Shown here in pieces: positions 1 to 8,755 of a DNA stretch of 64,000 bases (within the stretch, counting starts at the first letter, position 1; the number at the start of each line of letters is the position of its first letter). Origin of the DNA: CAYPKG01 sp964411275 (GTDB lineage: Bacteria > Bacillota > Clostridia > Christensenellales > CAG-138); contig CAYPKG010000002.1 in NCBI GenBank assembly GCA_964411275.1, positions 52,522-116,521 on the forward strand, written 5' to 3'. Below the pieces are notes generated by a model. That model was not told where the DNA came from and searched no databases. It was given only the letters and a program-made list of their open reading frames with translations. The translations under genes and the position numbers were made by a program.

Positions 1-1244
1 CGAAGATTGACAAGATCCAGCGGCTCTTTTACGTTCAGCGTGCTCATGGTGACGAACACCGCCAGCATATCAGACCAGTTGGAGATGTTCAGCTCATCAA
101 GCTGCCTGGTGGGCGCGCCATCCACGGGATACGAAAGGCTCAACTGGGCAAGCTCCAGCGCCGCAAGCTCGTTTTCGTCGATGCCGCTGTCGTCCAGCAG
201 CGTGGGCACAGGCGCGTACAGCTCTAAGCTAACAGCCCCGGTCACAGCCTGAAGCTGCTCGATCCTTGCAGATAGGGATTGGGAAAACGACTGCATCACG
301 GACCGCAATTCGTCCGCGATCTGGTCGCGGTATTCCATGTAGTTTTTATAGCGTTCCGAGCTGGTTCCCTGGGGCGGGCGCTTGCCGCGCTCATATTTGC
401 GGTAATCCTCGGCGGAAAGCACAGCCACCTTTCGTTCGCCATAGAACAACTCCCCTGAAACAGGGTGTATGGCGGAAAAACGCAGGGTATATTCCGCCGG
501 AGTATTGATGTTGTAGCCGCCCAATTGCCCAAGGCTGGCGGTGACCCGGTTGCCCTCTTCATCCAGAGCGTAAGCGTTTTCTGTGACATCCGGCGCAGGG
601 GACATTCCCACCTTAAACGTGAGGTCGCTTAGCACGAACGTCAGCTTGTTCGCTTCCTGGGCTGCGGTTTTATACACGGTGATGGTGCGCGTGATGTATC
701 CCATCAATCCGCTTTTAGGGTGCGTATATACATAACGGATGGTATAGGTGCCAGGGACACGGATATCAAAGCCGCCGCTATCCGCCAATTCCACTTGGAC
801 GGGATTGTCAAACTCGTCCACCACCACAATATCCTTCAGGATGTTGAAATGGTTGCTTCCAAGCACCACATGGAGATCCGGCGCGTCAATGACATGCAAT
901 CCGGGCGTAGGCGTGGGCGTGGGCGTGGGCGTCGGCGTGGGGCTTAGAGTCGGAGTGGGTGTGCCTGTAGGAGTCGGCGTAGGCGTCTGTACGACAGGCG
1001 GCGTAGGCGTCGGAGTAGGCGTCGGCGTCGGCGCAGGCGTCGGCGTAGGCGTTTGCGTAGGGATCTCCTCAGGCGTAGGGGTAGGGGTGTCCGCAGGCGG
1101 GGTTGACGCATCCACCCCAGTGGTTGTGTCTCCACCCGGTAGGTCGTCCGGCGTGCCAAAGCCGTCCTCAGCCGCAAATGCGCTAAAATGGCAGGCAAAG
1201 AGAATAAGCCCGGATAAAAACAGGCACATAATTCGCTTCTTCAA
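1..1244 (-). CDS. Secreted Pro-Thr-repeat protein with Ig-like domains (3' end outside window)
   Basis: The frame is open from a TTG start at 1244 to the left edge, so at least 414 residues are present and the C-terminus is missing. TTG is chosen because it gives a complete signal peptide (about residues 1-24, MKKRIMCLFLSG then a hydrophobic core ending AFA) and is preceded by GGAAGG/AAGGA. Residues about 50-115 are almost pure Pro-Thr dipeptides, coded by near-tandem ACGCCN hexamers. Two Ig-like beta modules follow, about 117-188 and 200-268, each ending in a YTIRY/YTLRF strand. The last part (ISNWSDMLAVF) resembles the region before the NlpC/P60 hydrolase domain in CD1108-type mobile-element surface proteins; that is a resemblance by eye only. 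Likely an exported cell-surface protein with a stalk; function not known. Confidence 0.7.
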   Translation of the reverse strand, partial: MKKRIMCLFLSGLILFACHFSAFAAEDGFGTPDDLPGGDTTTGVDASTPPADTPTPTPEEIPTQTPTPTPAPTPTPTPTPTPPVVQTPTPTPTGTPTPTLSPTPTPTPTPTPTPGLHVIDAPDLHVVLGSNHFNILKDIVVVDEFDNPVQVELADSGGFDIRVPGTYTIRYVYTHPKSGLMGYITRTITVYKTAAQEANKLTFVLSDLTFKVGMSPAPDVTENAYALDEEGNRVTASLGQLGGYNINTPAEYTLRFSAIHPVSGELFYGERKVAVLSAEDYRKYERGKRPPQGTSSERYKNYMEYRDQIADELRSVMQSFSQSLSARIEQLQAVTGAVSLELYAPVPTLLDDSGIDENELAALELAQLSLSYPVDGAPTRQLDELNISNWSDMLAVFVTMSTLNVKEPLDLVNL

Positions 1245-1408
1245 TCCTTGCCACTTCCTTCCATCAGATTATACTACTGGATAGTATAGCACATGTATGA
1301 GAAATAATGGTGACGAATCTATGAATGAATGCGACGAAAGATTAAAAATACTCTTTGTTTTTTAGGTCTATAAAATAGCATCTCCCAAACAAGCCTGTGA
1401 GCATATGA

Positions 1409-3985
1409 TTACAATCCCAACAGCGAACCCAGCTGGAATATCAAAAGACTGACGAGATACGCACAGGCGATCTGATATATGATCATAAACCAGGTGAGTT
1501 TTTTGCTGTTTAGCTCACGGCGCATTGTGGCAACTGCCGCCATGCAGGGGGTATACAGCAGGACGAACGTCAAAAAGCTGAACGCGGCCAAAGGCGTAAA
1601 CGTGCCGGATAACGACGCGCGGACAGCCGCGTCCCCAGCCGCAGCGGAAAAGCCGTAAAACAGCGACAGGGAGGAAACAACGGCCTCCTTGGCGATGACG
1701 CCGGACAGGAGAGCCACCACCGCTTGCCACGCACCAAAGCCCAAGGGGACAAACGCCGGGGCCAGCGCCCCGCCCAGGGTGCCCAGGATGCTGTCGGCGC
1801 TGTCCGCAACCATGCGAAAGCGCAGATCGAAGCTTTGCAAAAACCAAAGTACGATGCTCATGGCCAGGATGATGGTACCCGCCTTCTCTAAAAAGTGGGT
1901 GACCCGCTCGCCCACATGCTGCAATGTGTTTTTGAGGGTTGGCAGCCGGTAAGGCGGCAGTTCCAGCACAAAGGGGGCATCCTCCCCCTTGAGGATTGTC
2001 TTCTTAAACAATAATCCCGTAAGAACGCCCACAACAATTCCAAGGACATACATGGAAAACATCACGATCCCCGCATAACGGCCAAAAAACGCCCTGGCAA
2101 TCAGTTTGTACACGGGTAATTTGGCCGAACAGCTCATGAACGGCAGCAGCAGGATCGTCATGCGCCGGTCCTTTTCGTTTTCCATGGTACGCGCCCCCAT
2201 CGTGGCGGGAACGGTACAGCCAAAGCCCATGAGCAGCGGTATAAAGGATTTTCCGGACAATCCAAAACGCCGCAGAAGCTTATCCATGATAAACGCCGTG
2301 CGCGAGAGATACCCGCTGTCCTCCAACAGCGACAGGCAGAAGAACAACAGCGCAATCTGGGGCAGGAATGTCAAAACCCCGCCAACGCCCGAAATGACGC
2401 CGTCGCAGATGAGGCTCACCAGCCAGCCGGAGGTGCCAAGGCCCGTAAGCCAGGTTTCCATAAACGGTGCGAGCACGCCGCCGATCAGCTGCTCCACCTG
2501 CTCAGACAGCCAGGCTCCCACGGTCCCGAACGTCAGGGAGAATATGAGGAGCATCACCACTAGAAACAGCGGGATCGCCAGATATTTATTCGTCAGAAGA
2601 TCGTCGATTTTATCGGATACGCTCTTTTCCCCAAATTCTTTCTTGCGCTTGAGCGACACGGCGCTGACGCGGGAGATGTATTTATAGCGGCTGTCCGCCA
2701 CCCGGGTTTCGTTGTCGTTTAGCTGATCCGTACCGGAATAGGCGCGCAGGATGGCCTCCAGCGCCTCCTGCTCCGGTACACTCAGGTTCAGCGCCTCGCG
2801 CACCAGCTTGTCGCCCTCCAGAAGCTTGATTTCCGCCCAGTGGGTAGGAAGCCCGGCTTCGTCCGCCTTGCTGCCGATGATTTCTCCGATTTCGTGGTGG
2901 AATGCGTGGGTAACGTCATCGTATAAATCGTCCGGTTCGATGCAAAAGCCCCGGTGCAGCTGCTCGTGTACCAAAGTAATGAGAAGCTCGCATTGGCGCA
3001 GCAGCTCCTCGATACCCTGGCCGGTCCGGGCGCTGATGGGCACCACCGGCACGCCTAGCTCCAACGACAGCCTGTGAAAGTCGATTTGATCGCCGTTTTT
3101 TTCCACCTCGTCCATCATGTTCAAAGCCACGATCATGGGCCGTTCCAGCTCCATCAGCTGGACGGTGAGGTACAAATTCCGCTCCAAATTCGTGCCGTCC
3201 ACAATATTGATGATGGCTTCCGGCTTTTCCTGCACCACAAAATTCCGGGCCACGACCTCTTCCATGGAATAGGGGGAGAGGGAGTAGATGCCCGGCAGAT
3301 CCACCAGTGTCATATCGTGATTGTGGGCGCGCAGCTTGCCCTCTTTCTTTTCCACGGTGACGCCGGGCCAGTTGCCCACATATTCCCGGGCGCCGGTCAT
3401 GGCGTTAAAAAGGGTGGTTTTGCCGGAGTTGGGGTTTCCCACCAGGGCGAGCTTGATGGGCCGGTGGTCTGCGCGGGGGACAAAGCCTTTCTTTGGTGCT
3501 TTTTTGTTTGTGGCTTGAGGATGGGCCTTGCCGCAACGGGCGCAGTCACCATCGCAGTTATGACAGCAGGGGACGGGGATTGTGATGTCCTCTCCGGTGT
3601 TTTGCGCCGCTAAAATCCAGTCGGTCAGACGGGCCGCCCGCTCGTGGGCGGCATGGTCTGAAACTTCGCTGTGGGCTTGCAGCCGCGCAGTGGCGGTTTT
3701 TTCCCGCTCCTCGTTGGCGGCGCGTTCCCAGGCAAGCGCCTGCTCCGCCTCGTCCGGCTCTAAAAGGGTGATGCACAGGGCGTCCGCCTGCCTCAATGAC
3801 ATGGAATAGCCCCTTAGATGCACCTCGATTGGGTCGCCCAGAGGCGCGATTTTATGAACCATGATGTTGGTCATGGGGGTGATCCCCATGTCCACCAGCC
3901 GGCGTTTGACCCGCGGATCGTCGCTGCCTACGCTGCGCACATATCCGCTTTCGCCAGGTGCAAGCATGCCCAATGTCCTTCGCAT
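1409..3985 (-). CDS. feoB: FeoA-FeoB fusion, ferrous iron transporter
   Basis: Imports Fe2+ across the cytoplasmic membrane. Residues 1-78 form a FeoA SH3-like domain. A charged linker follows with five cysteines (C140, C141, C144, C148, C151), then the FeoB G domain: G1 GNPNSGKT at 183-190, G3 VDLPGIYSLSPYS, G4 NMMD, G5 SARTG. The rest is the multi-helix permease with two Gate repeats (FLPQIALLFF and FVLLYTPCMAAV regions). At 858 aa it is longer than a plain FeoB because of the fused FeoA. The gene stands alone. A DtxR-type inverted repeat overlaps its predicted promoter, so iron or manganese repression is expected. The Cys-rich linker is not part of classic FeoB and may bind metal or a cluster (inference). 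Confidence 0.95.
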   Translation of the reverse strand: MRRTLGMLAPGESGYVRSVGSDDPRVKRRLVDMGITPMTNIMVHKIAPLGDPIEVHLRGYSMSLRQADALCITLLEPDEAEQALAWERAANEEREKTATARLQAHSEVSDHAAHERAARLTDWILAAQNTGEDITIPVPCCHNCDGDCARCGKAHPQATNKKAPKKGFVPRADHRPIKLALVGNPNSGKTTLFNAMTGAREYVGNWPGVTVEKKEGKLRAHNHDMTLVDLPGIYSLSPYSMEEVVARNFVVQEKPEAIINIVDGTNLERNLYLTVQLMELERPMIVALNMMDEVEKNGDQIDFHRLSLELGVPVVPISARTGQGIEELLRQCELLITLVHEQLHRGFCIEPDDLYDDVTHAFHHEIGEIIGSKADEAGLPTHWAEIKLLEGDKLVREALNLSVPEQEALEAILRAYSGTDQLNDNETRVADSRYKYISRVSAVSLKRKKEFGEKSVSDKIDDLLTNKYLAIPLFLVVMLLIFSLTFGTVGAWLSEQVEQLIGGVLAPFMETWLTGLGTSGWLVSLICDGVISGVGGVLTFLPQIALLFFCLSLLEDSGYLSRTAFIMDKLLRRFGLSGKSFIPLLMGFGCTVPATMGARTMENEKDRRMTILLLPFMSCSAKLPVYKLIARAFFGRYAGIVMFSMYVLGIVVGVLTGLLFKKTILKGEDAPFVLELPPYRLPTLKNTLQHVGERVTHFLEKAGTIILAMSIVLWFLQSFDLRFRMVADSADSILGTLGGALAPAFVPLGFGAWQAVVALLSGVIAKEAVVSSLSLFYGFSAAAGDAAVRASLSGTFTPLAAFSFLTFVLLYTPCMAAVATMRRELNSKKLTWFMIIYQIACAYLVSLLIFQLGSLLGL

Positions 3986-4030
3986 GGTAAGTTTTCTCCC
4001 CTATAAATCTATACACAACCCCGATCCGGG

Positions 4031-4062
4031 GTTAGGTTACCCTAACATTCACTACAGTATAT
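4031..4062 (-). promoter_or_regulatory. feoAB promoter with DtxR/IdeR-type operator
   Basis: The inverted repeat GTTAGGTTACCCTAAC (4031-4046) matches the core of the DtxR/IdeR box (TTAGGTTAGSCTAACCTAA). It lies just downstream of a minus-strand -10 TATACT (4057-4062), where a bound repressor would block transcription of feoAB. A weak -35 (TGGTCA) sits 17 bp further upstream. The promoter overlaps the 3' end of folA. Confidence 0.7.
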
Positions 4063-4589
4063 CAGACCGATACGCCATTGACCAGACTATTATAAGAAAG
4101 CGGTGCATGATTTTTGTAGGTTGCATAGGCATATGTGAGTTCTTGGTAGGTTTCCCTTGGCCCGCAATCGGCAAGGGACCAATCGGGGCGTTCGGCCAGA
4201 TTGGGGAGGTACCGGTCCGGCTTGCCGTCGGCGTAGACATGGGTGATGAGAGCTTCCTCACAATAGGGGAATAGCGCCTGGTAGATTTGCGCTCCTCCCG
4301 CCACAAAAATTTTCCTTTTGGCGAATGCGTTAATCAGTTTCGGCAACGCCTCCAAGCCGGGGCATGGGATACAACCTTCGGGCAGCGTTGCGCCCCTGGT
4401 AAGAATGATATGGGTACGTTCCGGCAACGGGTTCCCGCCGGGGAGGGACTCCAGGGTTTTTCGGCCCATTATGAGCACGCCGCCCATTGTGATTTGCTTA
4501 AAATGCTTCAGGTCCGGGGGCAGGCGAAACAACAGTCCGCCATATCTACCGATGCCCCAGTTTTCGTCCACTACTGCGATAAGCTTCAT
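4062..4589 (-). CDS. folA: Dihydrofolate reductase
   Basis: NADPH-dependent reduction of dihydrofolate, which regenerates the cofactor oxidised by the adjacent thymidylate synthase. About 175 aa, normal for a bacterial enzyme. N-terminal MKLIAVVDENWGIGRYGGLLF holds the conserved IGxxGxLxF region, followed by DLKHFKQITMGG, IMGRKTLESLPG, and the FVAGGAQIYQALF cofactor segment. The start at 4589 is preferred over an ATG at 4601 because it has GGAGGC 5 nt upstream. It begins 13 nt after thyA, so the two are co-transcribed. The last about 30 residues after the usual DHFR end are unremarkable. Confidence 0.95.
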   Translation of the reverse strand: MKLIAVVDENWGIGRYGGLLFRLPPDLKHFKQITMGGVLIMGRKTLESLPGGNPLPERTHIILTRGATLPEGCIPCPGLEALPKLINAFAKRKIFVAGGAQIYQALFPYCEEALITHVYADGKPDRYLPNLAERPDWSLADCGPRETYQELTYAYATYKNHAPLSYNSLVNGVSV

Positions 4590-4602
4590 ATTTGCCTCCA
4601 TA

Positions 4603-5430
4603 CTATATAGCCACCGGGATTTTGTGGGGAAATGGCTGATACTGATAGTCGATCAACCGGAAGCTGTCGCGGGTGAACGCGTAAAAATCCGTGATCTCGC
4701 CGATTTCCAGCCTGGGTGCGGGGAGGGGGGCGTTTTTTATCATTTCCTCTATCAGCGGCACATGACGGTCGTATATATGCGCGTCGGCGATGACGTGCAC
4801 AAGCTCCCCGGGAATGAGGCCGCTAACCTTTGCGAACATGTTAACCAGGATGGCGTATTGGCACACGTTCCAGTTATTGGCGGTAAGCATGTCCTGGGAG
4901 CGCTGGTTTAGTATGGCGTTTAACACGTTTCCCGTGACGTTGAATGTCATGCTGTAGGCGCAGGGATACAGCGCCATTTCATGTAAATCGCTGTGAACGT
5001 ATAAATTCGTCATGATCCGGCGGCTTTGGGGATTGTTTTTCAAATCAAAAAGCACCCGGTCCACCTGATCGAACATGCCCTCCCGGTATATATGCTTGAC
5101 CCCCAGCTGATAGCCGTAGGCTTTGCCGATGCTGCCGGTTTCATCCGCCCAGGCGTCCCATACATGGCCCTTTAATTCGTTCACGTCGTTGGATTTTTTT
5201 TGCCAGATCCATAATAGCTCGTCCACGGCGCTTTTTAAGTAGGTGCGCCGGATGGTGAGGATGGGAAACTCTTTCGCGAGGTTATACCGGTTGACGATGC
5301 CAAATTTTTTTACCGTGTGGGCGGGCGCGCCATCCTCCCAGCGGGGACGGACGGGTAGGCCTGTGTCCCAAAATCCGTTTGTGAGGATGTCCCTGCAGTT
5401 GTGGATGAATACCGTATCCGCATAGCTCAT
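4603..5430 (-). CDS. thyA: Thymidylate synthase (ThyA type)
   Basis: Converts dUMP to dTMP using methylene-tetrahydrofolate; the dihydrofolate product is recycled by folA immediately downstream. 275 aa. Conserved elements are the arginine pair QSRR, the catalytic cysteine in ALYPCAYSMTF, and the C-terminal folate tail. The dUMP-binding region reads QRSQDMLTANNWNV rather than the common RSxDxxLGxPFN form, a variant seen in some Firmicutes enzymes as far as I recall. A dCMP deaminase at 14394-14882 could feed dUMP. Transcribed divergently from the DUF362 gene, with TATAAT at 5466-5471 on the minus strand. Confidence 0.95.
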   Translation of the reverse strand: MSYADTVFIHNCRDILTNGFWDTGLPVRPRWEDGAPAHTVKKFGIVNRYNLAKEFPILTIRRTYLKSAVDELLWIWQKKSNDVNELKGHVWDAWADETGSIGKAYGYQLGVKHIYREGMFDQVDRVLFDLKNNPQSRRIMTNLYVHSDLHEMALYPCAYSMTFNVTGNVLNAILNQRSQDMLTANNWNVCQYAILVNMFAKVSGLIPGELVHVIADAHIYDRHVPLIEEMIKNAPLPAPRLEIGEITDFYAFTRDSFRLIDYQYQPFPHKIPVAI

Positions 5431-5465
5431 AATGCGCGTCCCCCTTCAAAAGCCGTTCTTTTGCC

Positions 5466-5508
5466 ATTATACAGGATATGATTGCAATTGAAAACAGGCA
5501 TTGGATTT
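5466..5508. promoter_or_regulatory. Divergent thyA / DUF362 promoter region
   Basis: On the minus strand TTTTCA and TATAAT (5466-5471) are 17 bp apart and would drive thyA-folA. On the plus strand TTGAAA near 5488 with a TAATAT about 17 bp downstream would drive the DUF362 operon. The two promoters overlap back to back in a 117-bp gap. Confidence 0.5.
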
Positions 5509-5547
5509 GATAATATGAGGTATCGAAACAAATAGGAGGCAATATAA

Positions 5548-6663
5548 ATGGAAAAATCCAAGGTATATATGACCACATTCCGGACCCGGGTGGGCGTGAG
5601 CCAGCTCACAAAGTTTCGAAAGCTGCTGGAAGCTGCCGGAATGGGCGGGATCGATTTTGCGGACAAGTTTACCGCCATCAAAATCCATTTTGGCGAGCCG
5701 GGCAACCTGGCGTTTCTTAGGCCTAATTACGCGAAGGTGGTTGCGGATTACATCAAAGAGTTGGGCGGCAAACCGTTTTTAACCGACTGCAACACCCTGT
5801 ACGTAGGCAGGCGGAAGAACGCGCTGGAGCATATCGAGGCGGCATACGAAAATGGCTATTCTCCGTTTTCCACCGGCTGTCACGTGATCATCGCCGACGG
5901 ACTGAAGGGTACCGACGATATCCGGGTGCCGGTGCCCGGAGGCGAGCTTGTACAGGAAGCGAAAATCGGCAGGGCGGTGATGGACGCGGATATCGTCATC
6001 TCCCTTAGCCATTTCAAGGGGCATGAGGCCACTGGCTTTGGCGGGGCCTTGAAAAACATCGGCATGGGCTGCGGCTCCCGGGCGGGGAAGATGGAGATGC
6101 ATTCGGATGGAAAGCCGCTGACGCACAATGACGCGTGCCGGGGCTGCCGGGAATGTGCCAACTATTGCGCCCACGACGCCATATCTTTTGTCAACCACAA
6201 GGCGGTAATCGACCTAAGCCGCTGTACGGGCTGCGGCCGGTGCATGGGCGTTTGCCGGTATGACGCGCTGTATTCGGACTTTGATGCACAGTCAAAAGAC
6301 CTGTTGTGCAAGAAGATGGCGGAGTACGCCTGCGCTGTATTGCACGGCAGGCCCCAGTTCCACATCAGCCTTATCGTGGACGTTTCGCCGAATTGCGATT
6401 GTCATTGTGAAAGCGACGCCCCCATCGTGCAGGACATCGGCATGCTGGCCTCGTTCGATCCGGTGGCCCTGGATTGCGCCTGCGCGGATCTTGTGAACGC
6501 GGCGGAGCCTCTTCCCGGCAGCCTGCTTTCCGAGCAGGAGCAGCGTTGCGACCACTTCGCGTCCATCCATCCTGTCACCAACTGGCGGGTTTGCACGGAG
6601 CATGCGGAAAAATTGGCGCTGGGGCAGCGCGGGTACGAGCTGATCGCTTTGGACAATAAATGA
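5548..6663 (+). CDS. DUF362 protein with two 4Fe-4S ferredoxin motifs
   Basis: 371 aa. The first about 185 residues are a DUF362 domain (KIHFGEPGN, FLTDCNTLY, ISLSHFKGHEATGFGGALKN, GMGCGSRAGK). A bacterial ferredoxin insertion follows with C197-C200-C203-C207 and C226-C229-C232-C236, the classic pair of CxxCxxCxxxC sites for two 4Fe-4S clusters. The C-terminal part returns to the DUF362 fold (NCDCHCESDAPIVQDIG). A strong AGGAGG site precedes the ATG. The family is of unknown reaction; an electron-transfer role in the cytoplasm is inferred. It shares a 4-nt stop/start overlap with the transporter gene behind it, so the two are translationally coupled. Confidence 0.88.
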   Translation: MEKSKVYMTTFRTRVGVSQLTKFRKLLEAAGMGGIDFADKFTAIKIHFGEPGNLAFLRPNYAKVVADYIKELGGKPFLTDCNTLYVGRRKNALEHIEAAYENGYSPFSTGCHVIIADGLKGTDDIRVPVPGGELVQEAKIGRAVMDADIVISLSHFKGHEATGFGGALKNIGMGCGSRAGKMEMHSDGKPLTHNDACRGCRECANYCAHDAISFVNHKAVIDLSRCTGCGRCMGVCRYDALYSDFDAQSKDLLCKKMAEYACAVLHGRPQFHISLIVDVSPNCDCHCESDAPIVQDIGMLASFDPVALDCACADLVNAAEPLPGSLLSEQEQRCDHFASIHPVTNWRVCTEHAEKLALGQRGYELIALDNK

Positions 6664-7544
6664 AAAAGGGAGTAGGGTACGTACTTCTTGGCGCTGCGTT
6701 GTGGGCTACGTTGCCTGCGTTTAGCCGGTTTGTGTACGCAATCGGAAGCGACCCCATCACGGCAGCCGCAATGCGGGCGTACATAGCGTCGCTGGTGTTT
6801 CTAGTCTGGTTTCTTATAGACGGGACATTTAAGACGATCAAAGTAAAAGAGCTGCCGTTCTATATTGTGTATGGACTTTGCGGTGTGGGCGGCACGTTTA
6901 TATTCTATATGCTGGCGGTGGAAATGCTCTCTACCGCCATGGCCGCCATGCTCCTGTATACCGCGCCCGCGTTTGTTATCGTCCTCAACCGGATTTTTTA
7001 TCGTGAGCCCATCACAAAGCGAAAACTTACCGCGCTGCTGCTGACGGTGCTGGGCTGCTTTTTCGTGGTGCGGGGGTATGACATGTCCTCCGTCGTGAAT
7101 AATGCCACAGGGCTTTTGATCGGGCTATTGTCCGGCATTTGCTATTCTATGGTGACGGTGCTTGGCCGCAAGGCGCAGCAAATGCACTCCTCGAGAACCA
7201 ACGCCGGAATGATGATGCTCATGGGCACGCTGGTGTTTTTGTTTTTACGTCCCCCGTGGAAGCTGCCCGCGCCTACGCCCGCGCTTTGGGCGGGGTATGC
7301 AGGGCTTGCGCTGTTTGGCAGCGTGTTTTCATATCTGGCGTACCTAAAAGGCATGGACAGCGGCCTTGAGGGCGGCGTTGCCAGCATCACCGCCACGGCG
7401 GAACCGGTGATCGCCACGTTGCTCGGCGTGGTTTTGTTTCATGATCAGCTGGAATGGCTGCAGGTTATGGGCATGGCGATTGTGCTCTCGGGGGTGGCGT
7501 TGCCCCAGCTGAAAAAGAAGGAGCGCAAACCGGCGCTATCGTGA
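6660..7544 (+). CDS. DMT-superfamily (EamA) transporter
   Basis: 294 aa with about ten hydrophobic segments and two EamA repeats (about residues 5-135 and 150-285). The motif-like end of repeat one is TALLLTVLGCFFVVRG; repeat two ends LGVVLFHDQLEWLQVMGMAIVLSGV. Integral membrane exporter or permease of small metabolites; substrate not predictable from the sequence. Its ATG overlaps the TGA of the DUF362 gene (ATGA at 6660). Confidence 0.9.
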   Translation: MKKGVGYVLLGAALWATLPAFSRFVYAIGSDPITAAAMRAYIASLVFLVWFLIDGTFKTIKVKELPFYIVYGLCGVGGTFIFYMLAVEMLSTAMAAMLLYTAPAFVIVLNRIFYREPITKRKLTALLLTVLGCFFVVRGYDMSSVVNNATGLLIGLLSGICYSMVTVLGRKAQQMHSSRTNAGMMMLMGTLVFLFLRPPWKLPAPTPALWAGYAGLALFGSVFSYLAYLKGMDSGLEGGVASITATAEPVIATLLGVVLFHDQLEWLQVMGMAIVLSGVALPQLKKKERKPALS

Positions 7545-7560
7545 TTGATGAAGACGCTGC

Positions 7561-7607
7561 AATCCGCTGCCGCAAACCGGGTTCGGTTTACATTGCTTAG
7601 GCTAAGG
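7561..7607. repeat. 47-bp partial copy of palindromic element B
   Basis: These 47 bases match the reverse complement of 55551-55597 at 46 of 47 positions, as read by eye. The segment carries one outer arm of element B (TTGCTTAGGCTA). It overlaps the 3' end of yunB and provides that gene's TAG stop (7602-7604). No second arm is visible nearby, so this is a truncated copy. Confidence 0.8.
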
Positions 7608-8264
7608 CACCAGATTGAGAATTTGGGGTTTATCGCCTACATTGGCGTAAGTTTCGGGGATGTTGCCCACAATGATGGTTTCCACGATGGGCACCTGAGC
7701 CACGGAGTTCACGTTAAACGTGCCGCCTGGGACGACCACGCAAATTCGGGCGTTGAGTTCAATGGACACCCGGTGCAGCGTCTGGTTGATGCCGGCGGAG
7801 CGGAATTCGCTGTTGAGCTTTGCGTACACATTGCTTTCGGATGTGAAGGAAACCAGGACATTCGGGCCATGGCCGGAAAAGAGCGGCAGCCCCGATACGG
7901 TACCGATGGGCACGCGGATGCCTTTTTCCCCCGCCGCGTCCAGGTATTCCTGGGCCCGCTGGGCGCAGGCGGCGGCGAATACGTTCAGGCGCTGGCTTTG
8001 CACCTGGCCGTACAGCACCTGACCGCCGTCTGAATAGATGTCCACAAGGGGTTCTGGCGCTTCATCGGCAAGCATGTCGAGCACCGCGCGGTACATGGCG
8101 TCCGACGCTTGCATGTCTACCCGAACATAGGCCGTATTTTCCAGCGCAGGCCGGAAATTGGCGTTTAACCCATACCATGCGAGGATGAATAGCACGGCAA
8201 ACAGAACCAGCGCCAGCTTCAATTTTCGCTTTCGATTGAATGAAAAACGCTTTGTGTATTCCAT
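7602..8264 (-). CDS. yunB: Sporulation protein YunB
   Basis: 220 aa. A basic N-terminus and one membrane anchor (about residues 15-33, LALVLFAVLFILAWYGL) are followed by the extracytoplasmic YunB domain (DGGQVLYGQVQSQRLN, ISIPIG-like RVPIGTVSGLPLFSG, ARICVVVPGGTF, VPIVETIIVGNIPETY). In Bacillus the gene is mother-cell expressed and needed for normal spores; the precise role is not known. The start at 8264 follows AGGAGG by 9 nt; the longer frame upstream has no ribosome site. The stop codon lies inside a dispersed repeat fragment. Confidence 0.88.
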   Translation of the reverse strand: MEYTKRFSFNRKRKLKLALVLFAVLFILAWYGLNANFRPALENTAYVRVDMQASDAMYRAVLDMLADEAPEPLVDIYSDGGQVLYGQVQSQRLNVFAAACAQRAQEYLDAAGEKGIRVPIGTVSGLPLFSGHGPNVLVSFTSESNVYAKLNSEFRSAGINQTLHRVSIELNARICVVVPGGTFNVNSVAQVPIVETIIVGNIPETYANVGDKPQILNLVP

Positions 8265-8351
8265 GCGCCTGTTCCTCCTGTTATACCTTATGCGGCAAAA
8301 CCGGGAATGGTGCAGGGCAATCTGACATTTCCCTTCGGGATGAAATTTCGG

Positions 8352-8380
8352 TTGACTTCCCATCATAAGTCGCGTATAAT
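8352..8380 (+). promoter_or_regulatory. rpsU promoter
   Basis: TTGACT (8352-8357), a 17-bp spacer, and TATAAT (8375-8380). Near-consensus vegetative promoter 75 bp before the rpsU start. Confidence 0.8.
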
Positions 8381-8454
8381 GTGTCTGTGTTTTGCAAGGA
8401 AAAGCGCTCAGGCAACGGCACTGTGTAACGTTGCATCAGAGGGGAGGGAAAAAA

Positions 8455-8625
8455 ATGGAAATTCGTGTTGGTGAAAACGAGTCTCTGGAGAGTGCTCTCA
8501 AACGGTTTAAGCGCAAGTGCGCACGCTCTGGCGTTCTGGCGGAAGTCCGCAGGCGCGAGCATTACGAAAAGCCCAGCGTAAAACGTAAGAAAAAGGCTGA
8601 AGCGGCAAGGAAGCGGAAGTATTAA
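8455..8625 (+). CDS. rpsU: 30S ribosomal protein S21
   Basis: 56 aa, the normal size for bS21, with MEIRVGENESLESALKRFKR and a lysine/arginine-rich tail ending AARKRKY. The small subunit protein binds 16S rRNA near the anti-Shine-Dalgarno region. The ATG at 8455 is chosen because it begins the family N-terminus and follows GGGGAGGG. Single-gene unit with its own promoter and a hairpin terminator downstream. Confidence 0.96.
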   Translation: MEIRVGENESLESALKRFKRKCARSGVLAEVRRREHYEKPSVKRKKKAEAARKRKY

Positions 8626-8725
8626 TCGTAATGGCCAAAGGATTGCGCGGCAATTCCTTCCCGGCTGAACATTAAAGCACAGAGCCGGTTCCTGATGATG
8701 CATCACACAGTTTTCGGCATTAAGT

Positions 8726-8755
8726 CTCCTGGTCGATTGACCAGGGGATTTTTCT
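8726..8755 (+). terminator. Rho-independent terminator after rpsU
   Basis: CCTGGTC (8728-8734) pairs with GACCAGG (8739-8745) around a GATT loop and is followed by GGATTTTTC. Confidence 0.75.

Noticed and set aside
900..1090. Possible CRISPR array
   Set aside because: The periodicity is a six-base coding repeat with no spacers of constant length.
748..1284. Plus-strand ORF with long Gly-Val repeats
   Set aside because: Shadow of the Pro-Thr repeat of the minus-strand secreted protein; no ribosome site.
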